This document shows, one piece after another, positions 25,492 to 36,030 of a stretch of 51,379 bases of DNA. Under the pieces are notes generated by a model, which had not been told where the DNA came from, ran no database searches, and was given only the letters and a program-made list of their open reading frames with translations. The DNA is from a virus. The position numbers were made by a program, and so were the translations under genes. The first letter of the stretch is position 1. Each line of letters begins with the position of its first letter. The stretch spans positions 1-51,379 of IMG/VR virus record IMGVR_UViG_3300023210_000045, one strand, 5' to 3'.

Positions 25492-28400
25492 ATGGACAAA
25501 AGGTATAGAGATAAATTATATAATTACTTGGGCGAGTCAGTGTTAGGTAAGAAAGAGAGCTTTGATAAGCTTATAGCCACAAGTCAAGAGTATAGAGATA
25601 AAATTTATAATCACTTGGGCGAGTCAGTGTTAGGTAAACAGGAGGCTTTTAATTATCTACTAAAACAAGACGAGGTTAGTGAGTTGGGTGAGCTTTATAG
25701 GGAGTATGGAAAGTCTACTCCTAAGCCTGAGAAAAGTGACAATAAAGCTCAAGAAATAGACGAGGTTAGTGAGTTGGGTGAAGGTGACAATAAAGCTCAA
25801 GAAATAGACGAGGTTGGTGAGTTGGGTGAGCTTTATAAGGAGTATGGAAAGTCTACTCCTCTTTATGATATTGACCCATTAATTCAAGAGCTTGATAAAG
25901 TTAAGAAACGTTCCCTAGAAATAGATGAAAATAGGCTAAATGAAGCTCTATATAACACGGACTACCTTTTGGATTTATCTAAGTATGCCGAACAAAAAGG
26001 AGAGATAGTTGAATTAACAGAGTCTGAAAGAAAAGGTGGTGTGTATGAGATAAAGGATGTAATGGAATACACACCTGATGGTGCTATGTCTGTTCCAAAA
26101 CAAGTATACAGAGACTATACTCCTGAAGAGATAAAAACAATTCAATATCAGAAATTCTCTCCTGAGACAGTTAGTGAGTGGGAGGAGATGCAGAGAGGCA
26201 ATATCTCTTTAGCTATGCAAGACCGTCAGAAAGATATTGCTATAGAAAAAGTTATGGGGGAATTACCTGAAGAGGAAAGAAAGAAAGTAAAAAAAATTTT
26301 ACAAGAAAGATTTACCCTTACGAATCAAGAAGCAGAAAGTGGAACATTAGAACTTGCGGCATTTTTACAGTGGTATACAGATTCAGCAGACAGCATGACT
26401 ACATCTATGCTTAAAAGCATACCTGATGATTTGGACATACAAGAAGGTCAGATGTTTGAAGTTGCTACATTAAGTAAAGACGATGGATTTCCTGTTGTGC
26501 AGATTAAAATAAATAACCCTACACCATATCAAGAGACGGTAACCAGAGCAATAAATCAAGAGTTACTAAAGCTTCAGCAAGAAGGAGAGAAGCTTTATAA
26601 ATTAAAGACACAAGAAATTAGGGATGCTTTAGGAAAATCCCAAGAGCTTGGTGATTATTTAGGAGCTGCACAAAAAGATTACAATTTATTGAATACTTTA
26701 GGTAAGGACTTTATGTTCACAACAGTAGGGTTAGCTGAAGATGTATCAATTGCCTTGAATTCCCTTAATAAAGGATTAGGCTTTGGAGACCCTGAACAAA
26801 GAGACGCAAACATAAACGAGATATTAGAGCATAAGAAGGAAAGGGTAGAAGAGTATTATGCTACAACTCCAATTAAGGAAACATATAAGGAGGCTTTTGC
26901 TGATGACGGTAACGCTTGGGAGTTTGCCACTAGAGAGTTTACAACACAGCTACCTTACACATTAATGGCTATAGGTATTGGAGCATCAGGAGGAACCTTA
27001 GGGTTACCTGTGGCTACAACTACAGCAGGAATATTTGGAGTATCGTCTTATGGTGCTACATATGCAGACCTGAAAGAAAGACAAGGAGCATTAGGTGATA
27101 TAGATGATGCATTGTTAGAGTTGGAGGAAAATAAGAATATATTACCTGAATCAGAGTACAACCAACAGAAGTATCAACTTGAAAGACAGAGAAAAATATC
27201 AGACATATCTGAGGAAGACCTCATAAGAGCTGCCGTTGCTGCTGGTTTTGTGGAAGGAAGTATAACAAGATTTGTTGGTACAGTTCCTAACTCAATGAAA
27301 ATACTTAAGGACTTATCTAAAGTCAAGCCTAACAAGTTTGTTTATGGTGTTCTTAACGGAAACAAATCAGGATGGAAACCTGTATTAGAATTAGGTAAAC
27401 GTACAACTTCAGAGATTGTAGAGGAGACTTCAATAGAGTCATTACATCAACTTTCTAATGGTCTTATTTTGGGTGACGATGTAGACTTCTCCCAGTTAGA
27501 TGATGTTGCTGTGACATCAATTATTTCCTCAGCAGGTTCCTCAGCTCCTTCCATAGCTTACTCTAAGATTATGGAGGATGTAGGTATAAAAAAGTACAAG
27601 AACCAACTCAAAAAAGCGTTCGATATAATAGATGGGTACAAGAGTATGCTTAACGCTCCATTGAGCGACACTCAAAGGTCAGCGGTACACAATAAGATTA
27701 ATAACTTGGTAGAGAAAATAAGCGGTCTTGTTAAGAACGCAGAGGCGGATGTTGTTTTGCTAGGAGGAAAAAAAGTTGGTGACCTTTTAACATACGACAA
27801 CCTCATGTCAAAATTACTGAAACAGGCAGGTGTTGAGAGAACTGATAGTCCTAAGCAAATTGATATAAAACTAAAAAAGCATAGAGCAACTTTAAGCAAA
27901 CAAGAAGCTGCTGAGTTTCAGGAGTCTATAAATGTTTTATCTGATGCTAAGGCAGAGATAATGAACTCTATAGACTACACAAACGCTGTTGATGAAGTCT
28001 TTGGAGACAAAGGTGCTGAGGTTAAGGAAAGTCTTGATACTGAAGGTAAGACAGACCAAGAAGTTTATACTGAGGTATACGAAATCCTTCGGAACGAAAT
28101 CAATGAAGGTGCTGAGATTGAGCAAGCTACATTTGAGACTGACACAAAAGAAGACAAAGACGGTGATGTTCTTATAGCAGGTGTAAGAGTTAAGATGCCT
28201 ACAGAAAAACAAAAAGCTGAGAGAAAGTCAGCTAGAACAAAACCAAAATATGTAGAGGATTCTGTTGCTGAATTAAAAGAAGAAGATATTGAGCAGTTAA
28301 AGGAAGAGTTAGATGGAGAGTTTGGTATATTGACTGGTGAGAATCCTGAGGCTCAGCCATTAACAGAAGAGGAGAATGCATCGCTTAATAAAAAAGCTTG

Positions 28401-31400
28401 GGTTTGGTTAAAGCAAAAAGGATATACACCTCGGAGGCTTACGGGTAAGTATGGAACAGCAGAGAACTCTTATTTTGTTCCTAACCTATCATTGGAGCAT
28501 GCTGTTGAGTTTGCTAAAACATTTAACCAAGAGTCAGTTGCTCATTCAGAGGGTTTAGTATTTCAAGATGGAACAGCACAACTAAGAATTAAAGGTGATG
28601 ATAACTTTACATTCAAGAATAAGCTCAATAAAAAGACTGACAATGTTTCTGTTGTAAAAACAAAAGATGGTGCGAAAACTTTCGAGGTAGGGTATGATTG
28701 GTCAGGTCAACCAAGGACTCAGCTCATTGAGGTGGTAGCAGAAGAAGCTAAAGCAGAAGAGGCTCCAGCAGCAGAAGAAGCTAAAGCAGAAGAGGCTCAG
28801 GAGAGTCCTAACATTGTAGAGGAGGATACTAGCCAAAAAAGCATTGGTATAAAAGAGGTTACTAAGCAGGTAAAAAAATATAAAAAAGCTCTTAAGAAAA
28901 GCTTTCCTAATGTAAAATTTGTTATACACGACAGCACTGAGGATTTTAGTAACGATGAAAGGATGGGTGGAACTAAGGCTCAAAGACAAACAGGTGCAGG
29001 TGCTTATAGTAAAGGCGTTATATATATTAATAGTGAGAAGGCTAACCCTAGAACTGTAGCACATGAAGTGCTTCATGCTGTATTAGATAGTGGTGACCTT
29101 AGTAATAAGGAAATAATTGAACTTACAAGCAGAATGCTTGACTCTATTATAGGTAAGGTTGATGGAGATATTAAAATAAAACTAGAAAAATTTGCTAAGA
29201 ATTATAAAAAGTCTAGCCAGAAAGAGGAAATGCTGGCAGAATTAGCAGGCATACTTGCTCAGAATTATGATAGTATGTCACTGAGCGTTAAAGAGCTGAT
29301 AATGAAGTGGCTTAATAGAATCTTAAACAAGTTAAGAGTAAAAGGTGTTAGTGTATCCACAGCAGGTGAAACAAAAACTTTGTTAAATGCCATTGCTAAA
29401 GGTAGAGATATAAAGCAATCTCCATTGGTTACTGAGACTTCAGCAACTCCCCAACTCCCTAAAACCCGTCAGCAGAAGGACGCACCTCAGTCTCGTCAGC
29501 AGAATGTCTCTATAACACCCACAGACAGTAGTAATCCAAGCTTTGAAAAAGGAACTATGCAAACCTTTAATGTTGATGGTGGTGTTTTAGAAATAGGAAA
29601 AGTAAAAGGAGGTAAGTTATTTCAAATACTACAGTTAAAAGTAGATGAAAATAAAAGAAGGCAAGGGAAAGCAGAGCAATTGCTGAAAGCAGCTATAAAA
29701 TATACGGATGGTAAGATTACTGGAATGGCAAGTAATGATGCTTCTGTTTCTTTAAATTACAAATTAGGTATGAGAGCTAAAGGAAATGAAAATTTATCCT
29801 TAAAAGAAACATTAGCTAAAAGAGTATCTAAATCTAAGGATAATTCTATATCTATGATTATCCCTGACGCAGTTGAGATTTCTGAAGATGAGACAAAATT
29901 ACAGATAGAAGATGTTACTAACCTAAACGTAACTGGTGAAGAAAAGTATGACTTCAAGGGAAAGAAAGAAGATGCTATACCTTCTGTTGCCGACAAGAAA
30001 AAAATAGGAGGAGATACAAAGCACACAGAACTTGGTAATGGTAGTATTCAAGACCAATTGAATAATGCAAAGAGTCAAGTTAATTCTCATATTCTAGGTA
30101 TGGCTACAAGTATAGCAAAAGGAATATATACATGGAACAAAGGTGTAACTTATAAGGATTCTGAAGAAAAGCACGGCATCACAGCTAAAGAAGCTGAGGC
30201 TAAGGATAAAAATAACATTGATAGAGCAATTAAAAAAGTTATATTTTCATCCAAGTTTTCTCTACCCTTTTCAATGATGGGAGAAGCCAAGGAATTATCA
30301 CGCCTTAGAGATAATCATAAGGAGCTTTTTAAGGAAAGTGGAATGGATAAAAAGTCTGATTGGACTGAAAAGTTTATGGTTCCTTTAGCTAAAAAAGTGA
30401 TGGATGGTTTTAAAGAAATGGCTAAGGCTAATATAAGAAGTATATATAATACCTTAGACTCTGAATTTATAGAGAATTCAAAGAAGTGGTATAATGGTGC
30501 TCATAGAATTGCTAGAAACCTTCAGGATACATATGTAAAACCTGATGGTAGCAAACTCAGTACACCTCAAGTAGCTGGTATACTTGCAGTACTATCCCCA
30601 CAAAATGATTGGTTCAACAATATATCAGGAGCCGAGAGAGTCTTGGATGTTCTTACTAATCAAAATGATAAGCCTCTTACACAGGAAGAGTGGCAAAAGG
30701 TAAAGAACTATGTTGGTCGTAATGACAGCAAAAGCACTTTCCTTAAATCTATTGATGCAGCAAAAGAATTTATTGGAATGACAATAGACGAGTTGCTTGC
30801 ACCTCAAGGTAAAGGTGAGGCTGATAATGATTACATAAACAGACTACAGCAGGTAGCTACTGTTGTTAGAATAAAAGACCAAGCGAACAATAGTTCTGGG
30901 GTAGCTCAGACAGACCCTAATGGCAAGATACTTAAGGATGAGAAAGGTAATATTGTGCTTAACAGCACACCCATTACTTGGAATTCAAACAGCGAGATAG
31001 CTAAGGCTATTAGTCTATACTTAGATGGCAGTAGAGAGAATGTCTCAGTGCAAATAGGTTACGGGAATAAGGTTAGAAACTTTATAAATAACATTCTACA
31101 CCCTGACCATGAGAACGATTACATAACAGCAGATACTCACGCAGCTTCCGTAGCTTTAAACCTGCCTGCTTCTGTAAATGATGCAGGTGGCATCAAGTTA
31201 TTTGACCAAGGTAAATCTGCTATGTATGATGTTATAAAAGAAGCATACCAAGAAGTAGCAGCAGAGGTTGGGTTAAGTGCGAGAGAGTTACAATCAATTA
31301 CTTGGGAAGCTCAGAGAGCCTTTGGAGTTAACAATGCTCAAAGAACAAATGATGAGAAAAAATACTTCTTTGATTTATCTGAGGCTTTGGTAAAAGAGAT

Positions 31401-34400
31401 AGAAGAAGGAAACATAACACAAGAAGAAAGGTCATTAATAATTTCATCAATACAATACTTTAGAAATGAGGAAGAAACAAGAAAACGATTCCCAAAATGG
31501 GCGACAGATAGTGGACTTAGAATCATTAAAAGCAGCGGAGATATTCGCAAACTCCTTGGGAGAAGAGCTAACACAATCCTTAGCGATGAGCTATCTGCAT
31601 GGAGACAAGATGGCGGACGAGGACTTAGAGAAGCCGCTCCCCCACTGGTACTACGGTCTGAAAGGATAGCAGAGTGGGCTAACGAAGAGAAAAATAATTT
31701 TAGTTGGAGACCTGACGAGGAGAGTGATACTAAGTTTCAGAGAGCTGATAAAGAAGAGGCAACCGAATTAGCTATCGCTGAGTTAAAAAATAATATAGAA
31801 GCAGAGGAACAGAAAAAAACAAAAGTACTAAATACATTTAAGGATAACTCTACAAATATTAAGAAGAAGATAGAGAATGCTAAAACTAAGGAGAGTTTAG
31901 ATAAACATAAAAAAAGTTTAGCTAGGACAACCAATGTAAAAAATAACTCTATTAAAGCTAGTAATAAAAAGATTGCATTGTGGCGAGGGGATATGCAATT
32001 ACTAAAAAAAGCTATCAAAGATACATCTACTAAAGGGTCTAAAGCAGAACCTATTATGGTAGAAAGCACAGATAAGGTTTATCTTGACAAGAAGAAAAAG
32101 ATTCAAGATAAGATAGATGAAGTTGATGGTAAATTAAAAGCCTTAAAGAAAAACCATAATAATGAGATTAAGGAGTTAGAAGGTTGGGTGAATATATATT
32201 CTACTGATAAGTACAATGAAGAGAAGAAAAATATAAATGAAAATTATTGGAGAGCATCAGCAAGTTTTAATGTAGATAATGAAAAAAACAAAAAAGATTT
32301 AAGCAAGCTAAGAGAAAAAAATCTTGCACCTAAGAAGGTTGCTCCTAAGAAGGTTGCACCTACTAAGAAGGTTACACCTACTAAGAAGGTTACACCTAAG
32401 AAGGTTGCACCTACTAAGAAGGTTGCACCTACTAAGAAGGTTACTGAAAAGTATGCCCAGAAACTAAACGAGGCTTTACTTAATGGTAACAAGGAGCAAA
32501 AATCAAGAGCACAGGAGCTACTAGAAAAGTGGAATAAAAGAAAAAATCTTACAGATAAACAAGTAAATAACCTTAAGGCTACCATAACTAGATTTGTTAA
32601 CGGTATCAAGAGTCAATTACAAACTGCTGTTGATAAGGGTACAGTTGATAGTCAGGTAGCAACTGAAGAGTATACTTCATTGATAGAGCAGATAAAGTTA
32701 TCAGCATCTCAGGCTAGAAACACCTTGAAAGAAAGAACTAGAATAGCTAAAGAAATAATTAAAACTATAAAAGAATTAAGAACAATAGGCAAGCTCACAC
32801 AGTATCAAGCACTTGTTCTGTCTGAAAAAGCTATGAAACTTAATGTGTTTAGTTCTAAGCAAGTAGAGAATTTCACAGAGTTTACTCAAAAAATATTTGA
32901 GAAGGCTGAATTAGCTGAGAGAATGGTACGCAGTGATAAGATACGCAAGAAAGCTAAGCAGAATATAAGAAAGAAAGTGGGTGCTATAAATGCAACATTT
33001 GATTTACTTGACTCTGTGTTTAGTATTAGAGCTAAGCTTATACCCGCTTCTGTTCTAGAAGATTATGTATCTTTAGTAAATCAATTCGGTTCATCTAAAG
33101 CTGTACTTACTCCTGAACAGAAGGATATTATTGTAGCTAAAGCAGAAAAAATATTAGAAGAAGTTAGTAATGTATATGAAAAAATCCCACTGTACAACAG
33201 TCTTATAATGTCATCGCCTAACCTAGCTTTGGGTGAAGACGGTATCAAGGTGGACTTTGCTAAGACCATTGCTAGAATGGTTAAAGAAGGTGAGTTAGAT
33301 GAAGAAACCGCTAACATTATAAGGCAATATAAAAGCCTTATTCTTCCTTCACTAAAGAGTGAACCTAAAACTGAGGAAGAAATACAAGAGAGAAAAGAGG
33401 AGCTTGAGAAAGAAATAAAAACCTTGCTTAAAGACTTTAAGGTAGAAGAAACAACAGAGAATGAGTATGACAATGAGCGGGCAGATTACTTATTAGAGCT
33501 ATTAAAGAAGGTGGAGCTACAGAAAATGCCTTTAAGTATGCTAGAAAATATACCTGATTTACTAGACCAAATAAAAAATGGGTACTTTTCTGCATACGGA
33601 AACAACGTAGCCATTGAGGCTGAATCTTTACCAGCGTCAGAGATATTATATGACAAGACAGAAGGAGGCATAAAGCTTATGGTGGAAAAAGCTACAGCTA
33701 AAATTAGGTCGTATATTTTTGGGAATAAAACCAAAGAGCTTAGTGCTATAACTAATAATCCTCTTCACTCTATAGATGCTGTGTTTGGTAACCATGAAGA
33801 CCATGCTATATATAATGAGATATTTGGCAAGGCTGGTGTAAGTATGTCAAAGTTTGGAGCAGAGGTAGATAAGTTGGCTGAAAAGATATTGTATATTGAC
33901 AATAAAATTGACAATAAATTCATAGGAAATCCTAATAAAATAGCTGAGTTCAAGTGGAGGGTAATGACCTATCTACTTCAGCGTGAGAGGGATTCAAATC
34001 CTAGTAAAGAGAGTACAACATTCTCAGGTAAACAAGCTCTTGAAGCTCAGATAGATGGTATAAAGAAGAGAGAGGTATCATACTATGATAAGAAAGACCA
34101 AGTAATATTTGAGAAAATTCTTAGTGATAAAAGTATCCAAGATGAAAATGGTGAAATATCAGCAGAGAAATTATTTAATTCGCTTGACCCTCTTCAAAAA
34201 GAAATGATTAAGGTTGTTGACAAAACTAATGAAGTGGTATATGAGAAAGCTTTACATGCAGGAGCAACCATAGGAGGTAGCAGACCTACAATGTATAACA
34301 ATTATATACGTCACGATACTGTGTATGCTAATGAAAAGCAAGCTAACCAAGCTGTATCAAAAATATTTAACAGGTTTAAATCAGCATCAATAAAGGCAGG

Positions 34401-36027
34401 CACATTACAAGAAAGAACAGAGGGTGTTAAAAATATAAACTTTGACCCATTAGCCGCTACATTAAATGGAGCAAGAGAAACGCTACTTGATTTTCATATG
34501 ACAAATCCTGTGAAAACAATTCAGAGAACCATAAATAAAGCTATATACAAAGCATCCAATGAACCAGAAATAAACGAAGAACATTTAGAATCGCTAATAG
34601 CTGTTAGAGATGCTTTTAATGAGGCATTAAAAATAGCTTTCGATTCTAATATGGCTCATAAAAAAAATAGTGTATTGGCTAGAATGGAAGGTATAGGATA
34701 TAAAGCTTTACTTGCGTCCATACCTAGAGCAGGTGCTGAATTTTCTTCTAACTTAGGGTATGTACTGATAGCACAGCCTAAAGGATATGGTGTAGGTATA
34801 AGTAAATACGCTAACCTTTCAATGAGAGCAGACAGTAGGGATATTATGAGTAATTCACTGTCTGAAGCCACTAACAAAGCATTTGGTAGAAAAGCTTTAG
34901 GTAAATTCATGGAGTCAACTATGTTTGATACAAAGCAGTCTGTAAAAAAAGCTAAAGCAAAAGGAGTTGCAGGTAGGGTAACCTCTGTTGTAGGAAAATA
35001 TTTAAACTATCCTCTAAAAGGTATAGACTACCTTCACACAGGTCTGATATCAACACCTGATATGATGGTATCTAGACCTCTTTGGTTTGGAACAATGGCT
35101 ATTGAGTTTAAGAAAGAGAGTGGTCAAGACATTAACTTTGATGCTATCAGAGAAAATGACAAGGCTTACTTGAAAGAACATAAAGCAGCTATTAAAAAAG
35201 CTAGACTTAAGGCTGATAAAGAAGTAACAATGGCAGCCACCTCTGTTAATATATTTAATGGTGTACTTAGTGGGAAGATAAACCCTGATGACAATACTGC
35301 TACCGTTCTTTGGAAAAAGATAAACGGATTTATGCAGACCTTTATGATATATGAATATACCACATTTAGAGATGGTATCCTAGGGTTAGTGTATGGAGGG
35401 AAAATAAGTAGACGTAAAGGCTTAGCCTTAATAGCAGCAGCCACACTAAGGATGTCTAGTTATATGGTAATGTATTCTTTACTTAGGGAAATGTTTGATG
35501 TCATGCTAGGCAGTATGCTATTTGATGACTTTGAAGAAGAGGAAATAGACTACACGGCTTTGATGAAGCGACAGTTGACGGGTTCAATAGCCACACTATT
35601 ATTGCAACGTAATCTAGGAGCAATAGGACGTATGCCTATAGCTTGGGGAGTTGAAGCCATGAATAAAGAACATGGAGGTTTTTTAAGGTCTTATCCTGAC
35701 CAAGACTATGATTCATTTGAGCATTCTATACTGTTCTCTCCTGTATCGTTTCAAGATTTAACAGAGGGTAACATTTCTAAAACTTTAATTCAAGGGTTTT
35801 CAGGTGCGATGTCTCCTTACATTAAAGGAGGAATCAGAGCAGGAACCTTGGCTCAAAGAGCCACATCAAGTAACCGATGGGATACTCGACAGAAAAATAT
35901 TAAGGAATTAAAAGTAAGAGGAACAGTAGATGCTTTAGGTTTAATTGGTATACTACCTTTATATAAAGATATAAGAAGAGTTACCTTAAGGCAATTATAT
36001 AAAGATTATAACAAGAAAAAGAAGTAA
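25492..36027 (+). CDS. 3511-aa polyvalent ejection protein
   Basis: The largest gene, 20% of the window. In order: two copies of YRDKxYNxLGESVLGKxExF (residues 5-55); three copies of DEVxELGE with GKSTP (60-125); helical region; Gly-rich hydrophobic stretch ending GIFGVSSYG (about 487-525); zincin with TVAHEVLHAVL (H1191, E1192, H1195; later Glu about 1246-1250); GNAT-like motif KRRQGKAEQLL (1388-1398); helical domain with AGILAVLSPQNDW (1695-1707) and ITADTHAASVALN (1878-1890), which recalls HhH-GPD glycosylases; coiled coils; (A/T)PTKKV linker (2279-2320); long helical C-terminal half ending in hydrophobic helices (about 3310-3345). Known: polyvalent proteins enter the cell with phage DNA. 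Inference: packed cargo protecting incoming DNA or attacking host targets. Confidence 0.8.
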   Translation: MDKRYRDKLYNYLGESVLGKKESFDKLIATSQEYRDKIYNHLGESVLGKQEAFNYLLKQDEVSELGELYREYGKSTPKPEKSDNKAQEIDEVSELGEGDNKAQEIDEVGELGELYKEYGKSTPLYDIDPLIQELDKVKKRSLEIDENRLNEALYNTDYLLDLSKYAEQKGEIVELTESERKGGVYEIKDVMEYTPDGAMSVPKQVYRDYTPEEIKTIQYQKFSPETVSEWEEMQRGNISLAMQDRQKDIAIEKVMGELPEEERKKVKKILQERFTLTNQEAESGTLELAAFLQWYTDSADSMTTSMLKSIPDDLDIQEGQMFEVATLSKDDGFPVVQIKINNPTPYQETVTRAINQELLKLQQEGEKLYKLKTQEIRDALGKSQELGDYLGAAQKDYNLLNTLGKDFMFTTVGLAEDVSIALNSLNKGLGFGDPEQRDANINEILEHKKERVEEYYATTPIKETYKEAFADDGNAWEFATREFTTQLPYTLMAIGIGASGGTLGLPVATTTAGIFGVSSYGATYADLKERQGALGDIDDALLELEENKNILPESEYNQQKYQLERQRKISDISEEDLIRAAVAAGFVEGSITRFVGTVPNSMKILKDLSKVKPNKFVYGVLNGNKSGWKPVLELGKRTTSEIVEETSIESLHQLSNGLILGDDVDFSQLDDVAVTSIISSAGSSAPSIAYSKIMEDVGIKKYKNQLKKAFDIIDGYKSMLNAPLSDTQRSAVHNKINNLVEKISGLVKNAEADVVLLGGKKVGDLLTYDNLMSKLLKQAGVERTDSPKQIDIKLKKHRATLSKQEAAEFQESINVLSDAKAEIMNSIDYTNAVDEVFGDKGAEVKESLDTEGKTDQEVYTEVYEILRNEINEGAEIEQATFETDTKEDKDGDVLIAGVRVKMPTEKQKAERKSARTKPKYVEDSVAELKEEDIEQLKEELDGEFGILTGENPEAQPLTEEENASLNKKAWVWLKQKGYTPRRLTGKYGTAENSYFVPNLSLEHAVEFAKTFNQESVAHSEGLVFQDGTAQLRIKGDDNFTFKNKLNKKTDNVSVVKTKDGAKTFEVGYDWSGQPRTQLIEVVAEEAKAEEAPAAEEAKAEEAQESPNIVEEDTSQKSIGIKEVTKQVKKYKKALKKSFPNVKFVIHDSTEDFSNDERMGGTKAQRQTGAGAYSKGVIYINSEKANPRTVAHEVLHAVLDSGDLSNKEIIELTSRMLDSIIGKVDGDIKIKLEKFAKNYKKSSQKEEMLAELAGILAQNYDSMSLSVKELIMKWLNRILNKLRVKGVSVSTAGETKTLLNAIAKGRDIKQSPLVTETSATPQLPKTRQQKDAPQSRQQNVSITPTDSSNPSFEKGTMQTFNVDGGVLEIGKVKGGKLFQILQLKVDENKRRQGKAEQLLKAAIKYTDGKITGMASNDASVSLNYKLGMRAKGNENLSLKETLAKRVSKSKDNSISMIIPDAVEISEDETKLQIEDVTNLNVTGEEKYDFKGKKEDAIPSVADKKKIGGDTKHTELGNGSIQDQLNNAKSQVNSHILGMATSIAKGIYTWNKGVTYKDSEEKHGITAKEAEAKDKNNIDRAIKKVIFSSKFSLPFSMMGEAKELSRLRDNHKELFKESGMDKKSDWTEKFMVPLAKKVMDGFKEMAKANIRSIYNTLDSEFIENSKKWYNGAHRIARNLQDTYVKPDGSKLSTPQVAGILAVLSPQNDWFNNISGAERVLDVLTNQNDKPLTQEEWQKVKNYVGRNDSKSTFLKSIDAAKEFIGMTIDELLAPQGKGEADNDYINRLQQVATVVRIKDQANNSSGVAQTDPNGKILKDEKGNIVLNSTPITWNSNSEIAKAISLYLDGSRENVSVQIGYGNKVRNFINNILHPDHENDYITADTHAASVALNLPASVNDAGGIKLFDQGKSAMYDVIKEAYQEVAAEVGLSARELQSITWEAQRAFGVNNAQRTNDEKKYFFDLSEALVKEIEEGNITQEERSLIISSIQYFRNEEETRKRFPKWATDSGLRIIKSSGDIRKLLGRRANTILSDELSAWRQDGGRGLREAAPPLVLRSERIAEWANEEKNNFSWRPDEESDTKFQRADKEEATELAIAELKNNIEAEEQKKTKVLNTFKDNSTNIKKKIENAKTKESLDKHKKSLARTTNVKNNSIKASNKKIALWRGDMQLLKKAIKDTSTKGSKAEPIMVESTDKVYLDKKKKIQDKIDEVDGKLKALKKNHNNEIKELEGWVNIYSTDKYNEEKKNINENYWRASASFNVDNEKNKKDLSKLREKNLAPKKVAPKKVAPTKKVTPTKKVTPKKVAPTKKVAPTKKVTEKYAQKLNEALLNGNKEQKSRAQELLEKWNKRKNLTDKQVNNLKATITRFVNGIKSQLQTAVDKGTVDSQVATEEYTSLIEQIKLSASQARNTLKERTRIAKEIIKTIKELRTIGKLTQYQALVLSEKAMKLNVFSSKQVENFTEFTQKIFEKAELAERMVRSDKIRKKAKQNIRKKVGAINATFDLLDSVFSIRAKLIPASVLEDYVSLVNQFGSSKAVLTPEQKDIIVAKAEKILEEVSNVYEKIPLYNSLIMSSPNLALGEDGIKVDFAKTIARMVKEGELDEETANIIRQYKSLILPSLKSEPKTEEEIQERKEELEKEIKTLLKDFKVEETTENEYDNERADYLLELLKKVELQKMPLSMLENIPDLLDQIKNGYFSAYGNNVAIEAESLPASEILYDKTEGGIKLMVEKATAKIRSYIFGNKTKELSAITNNPLHSIDAVFGNHEDHAIYNEIFGKAGVSMSKFGAEVDKLAEKILYIDNKIDNKFIGNPNKIAEFKWRVMTYLLQRERDSNPSKESTTFSGKQALEAQIDGIKKREVSYYDKKDQVIFEKILSDKSIQDENGEISAEKLFNSLDPLQKEMIKVVDKTNEVVYEKALHAGATIGGSRPTMYNNYIRHDTVYANEKQANQAVSKIFNRFKSASIKAGTLQERTEGVKNINFDPLAATLNGARETLLDFHMTNPVKTIQRTINKAIYKASNEPEINEEHLESLIAVRDAFNEALKIAFDSNMAHKKNSVLARMEGIGYKALLASIPRAGAEFSSNLGYVLIAQPKGYGVGISKYANLSMRADSRDIMSNSLSEATNKAFGRKALGKFMESTMFDTKQSVKKAKAKGVAGRVTSVVGKYLNYPLKGIDYLHTGLISTPDMMVSRPLWFGTMAIEFKKESGQDINFDAIRENDKAYLKEHKAAIKKARLKADKEVTMAATSVNIFNGVLSGKINPDDNTATVLWKKINGFMQTFMIYEYTTFRDGILGLVYGGKISRRKGLALIAAATLRMSSYMVMYSLLREMFDVMLGSMLFDDFEEEEIDYTALMKRQLTGSIATLLLQRNLGAIGRMPIAWGVEAMNKEHGGFLRSYPDQDYDSFEHSILFSPVSFQDLTEGNISKTLIQGFSGAMSPYIKGGIRAGTLAQRATSSNRWDTRQKNIKELKVRGTVDALGLIGILPLYKDIRRVTLRQLYKDYNKKKK
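32326..32445 (+). repeat. Tandem KKVAP/TKKVTP-coding linker repeat
   Basis: Short tandem units of about 12-15 nt (cctactaagaaggtt and cctaagaaggtt) encode seven to eight basic (A/T)P(T)KKV units within the 3511-aa protein. It is a flexible, basic hinge between coiled-coil and C-terminal helical parts and may bind DNA in the capsid. Unit number probably varies between relatives by slippage. Confidence 0.9.
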
Positions 36028-36030
36028 GCT

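Noticed and set aside
27937-28212. Minus-strand open frames inside the giant gene
   Set aside because: Low-complexity Phe/Leu/Ser-rich shadows of the plus-strand coding sequence, without leaders or neighbours.
32326-32445. CRISPR array or minisatellite of non-coding type
   Set aside because: The repeats are in frame within the 3511-aa protein, have no spacers and encode a basic linker.
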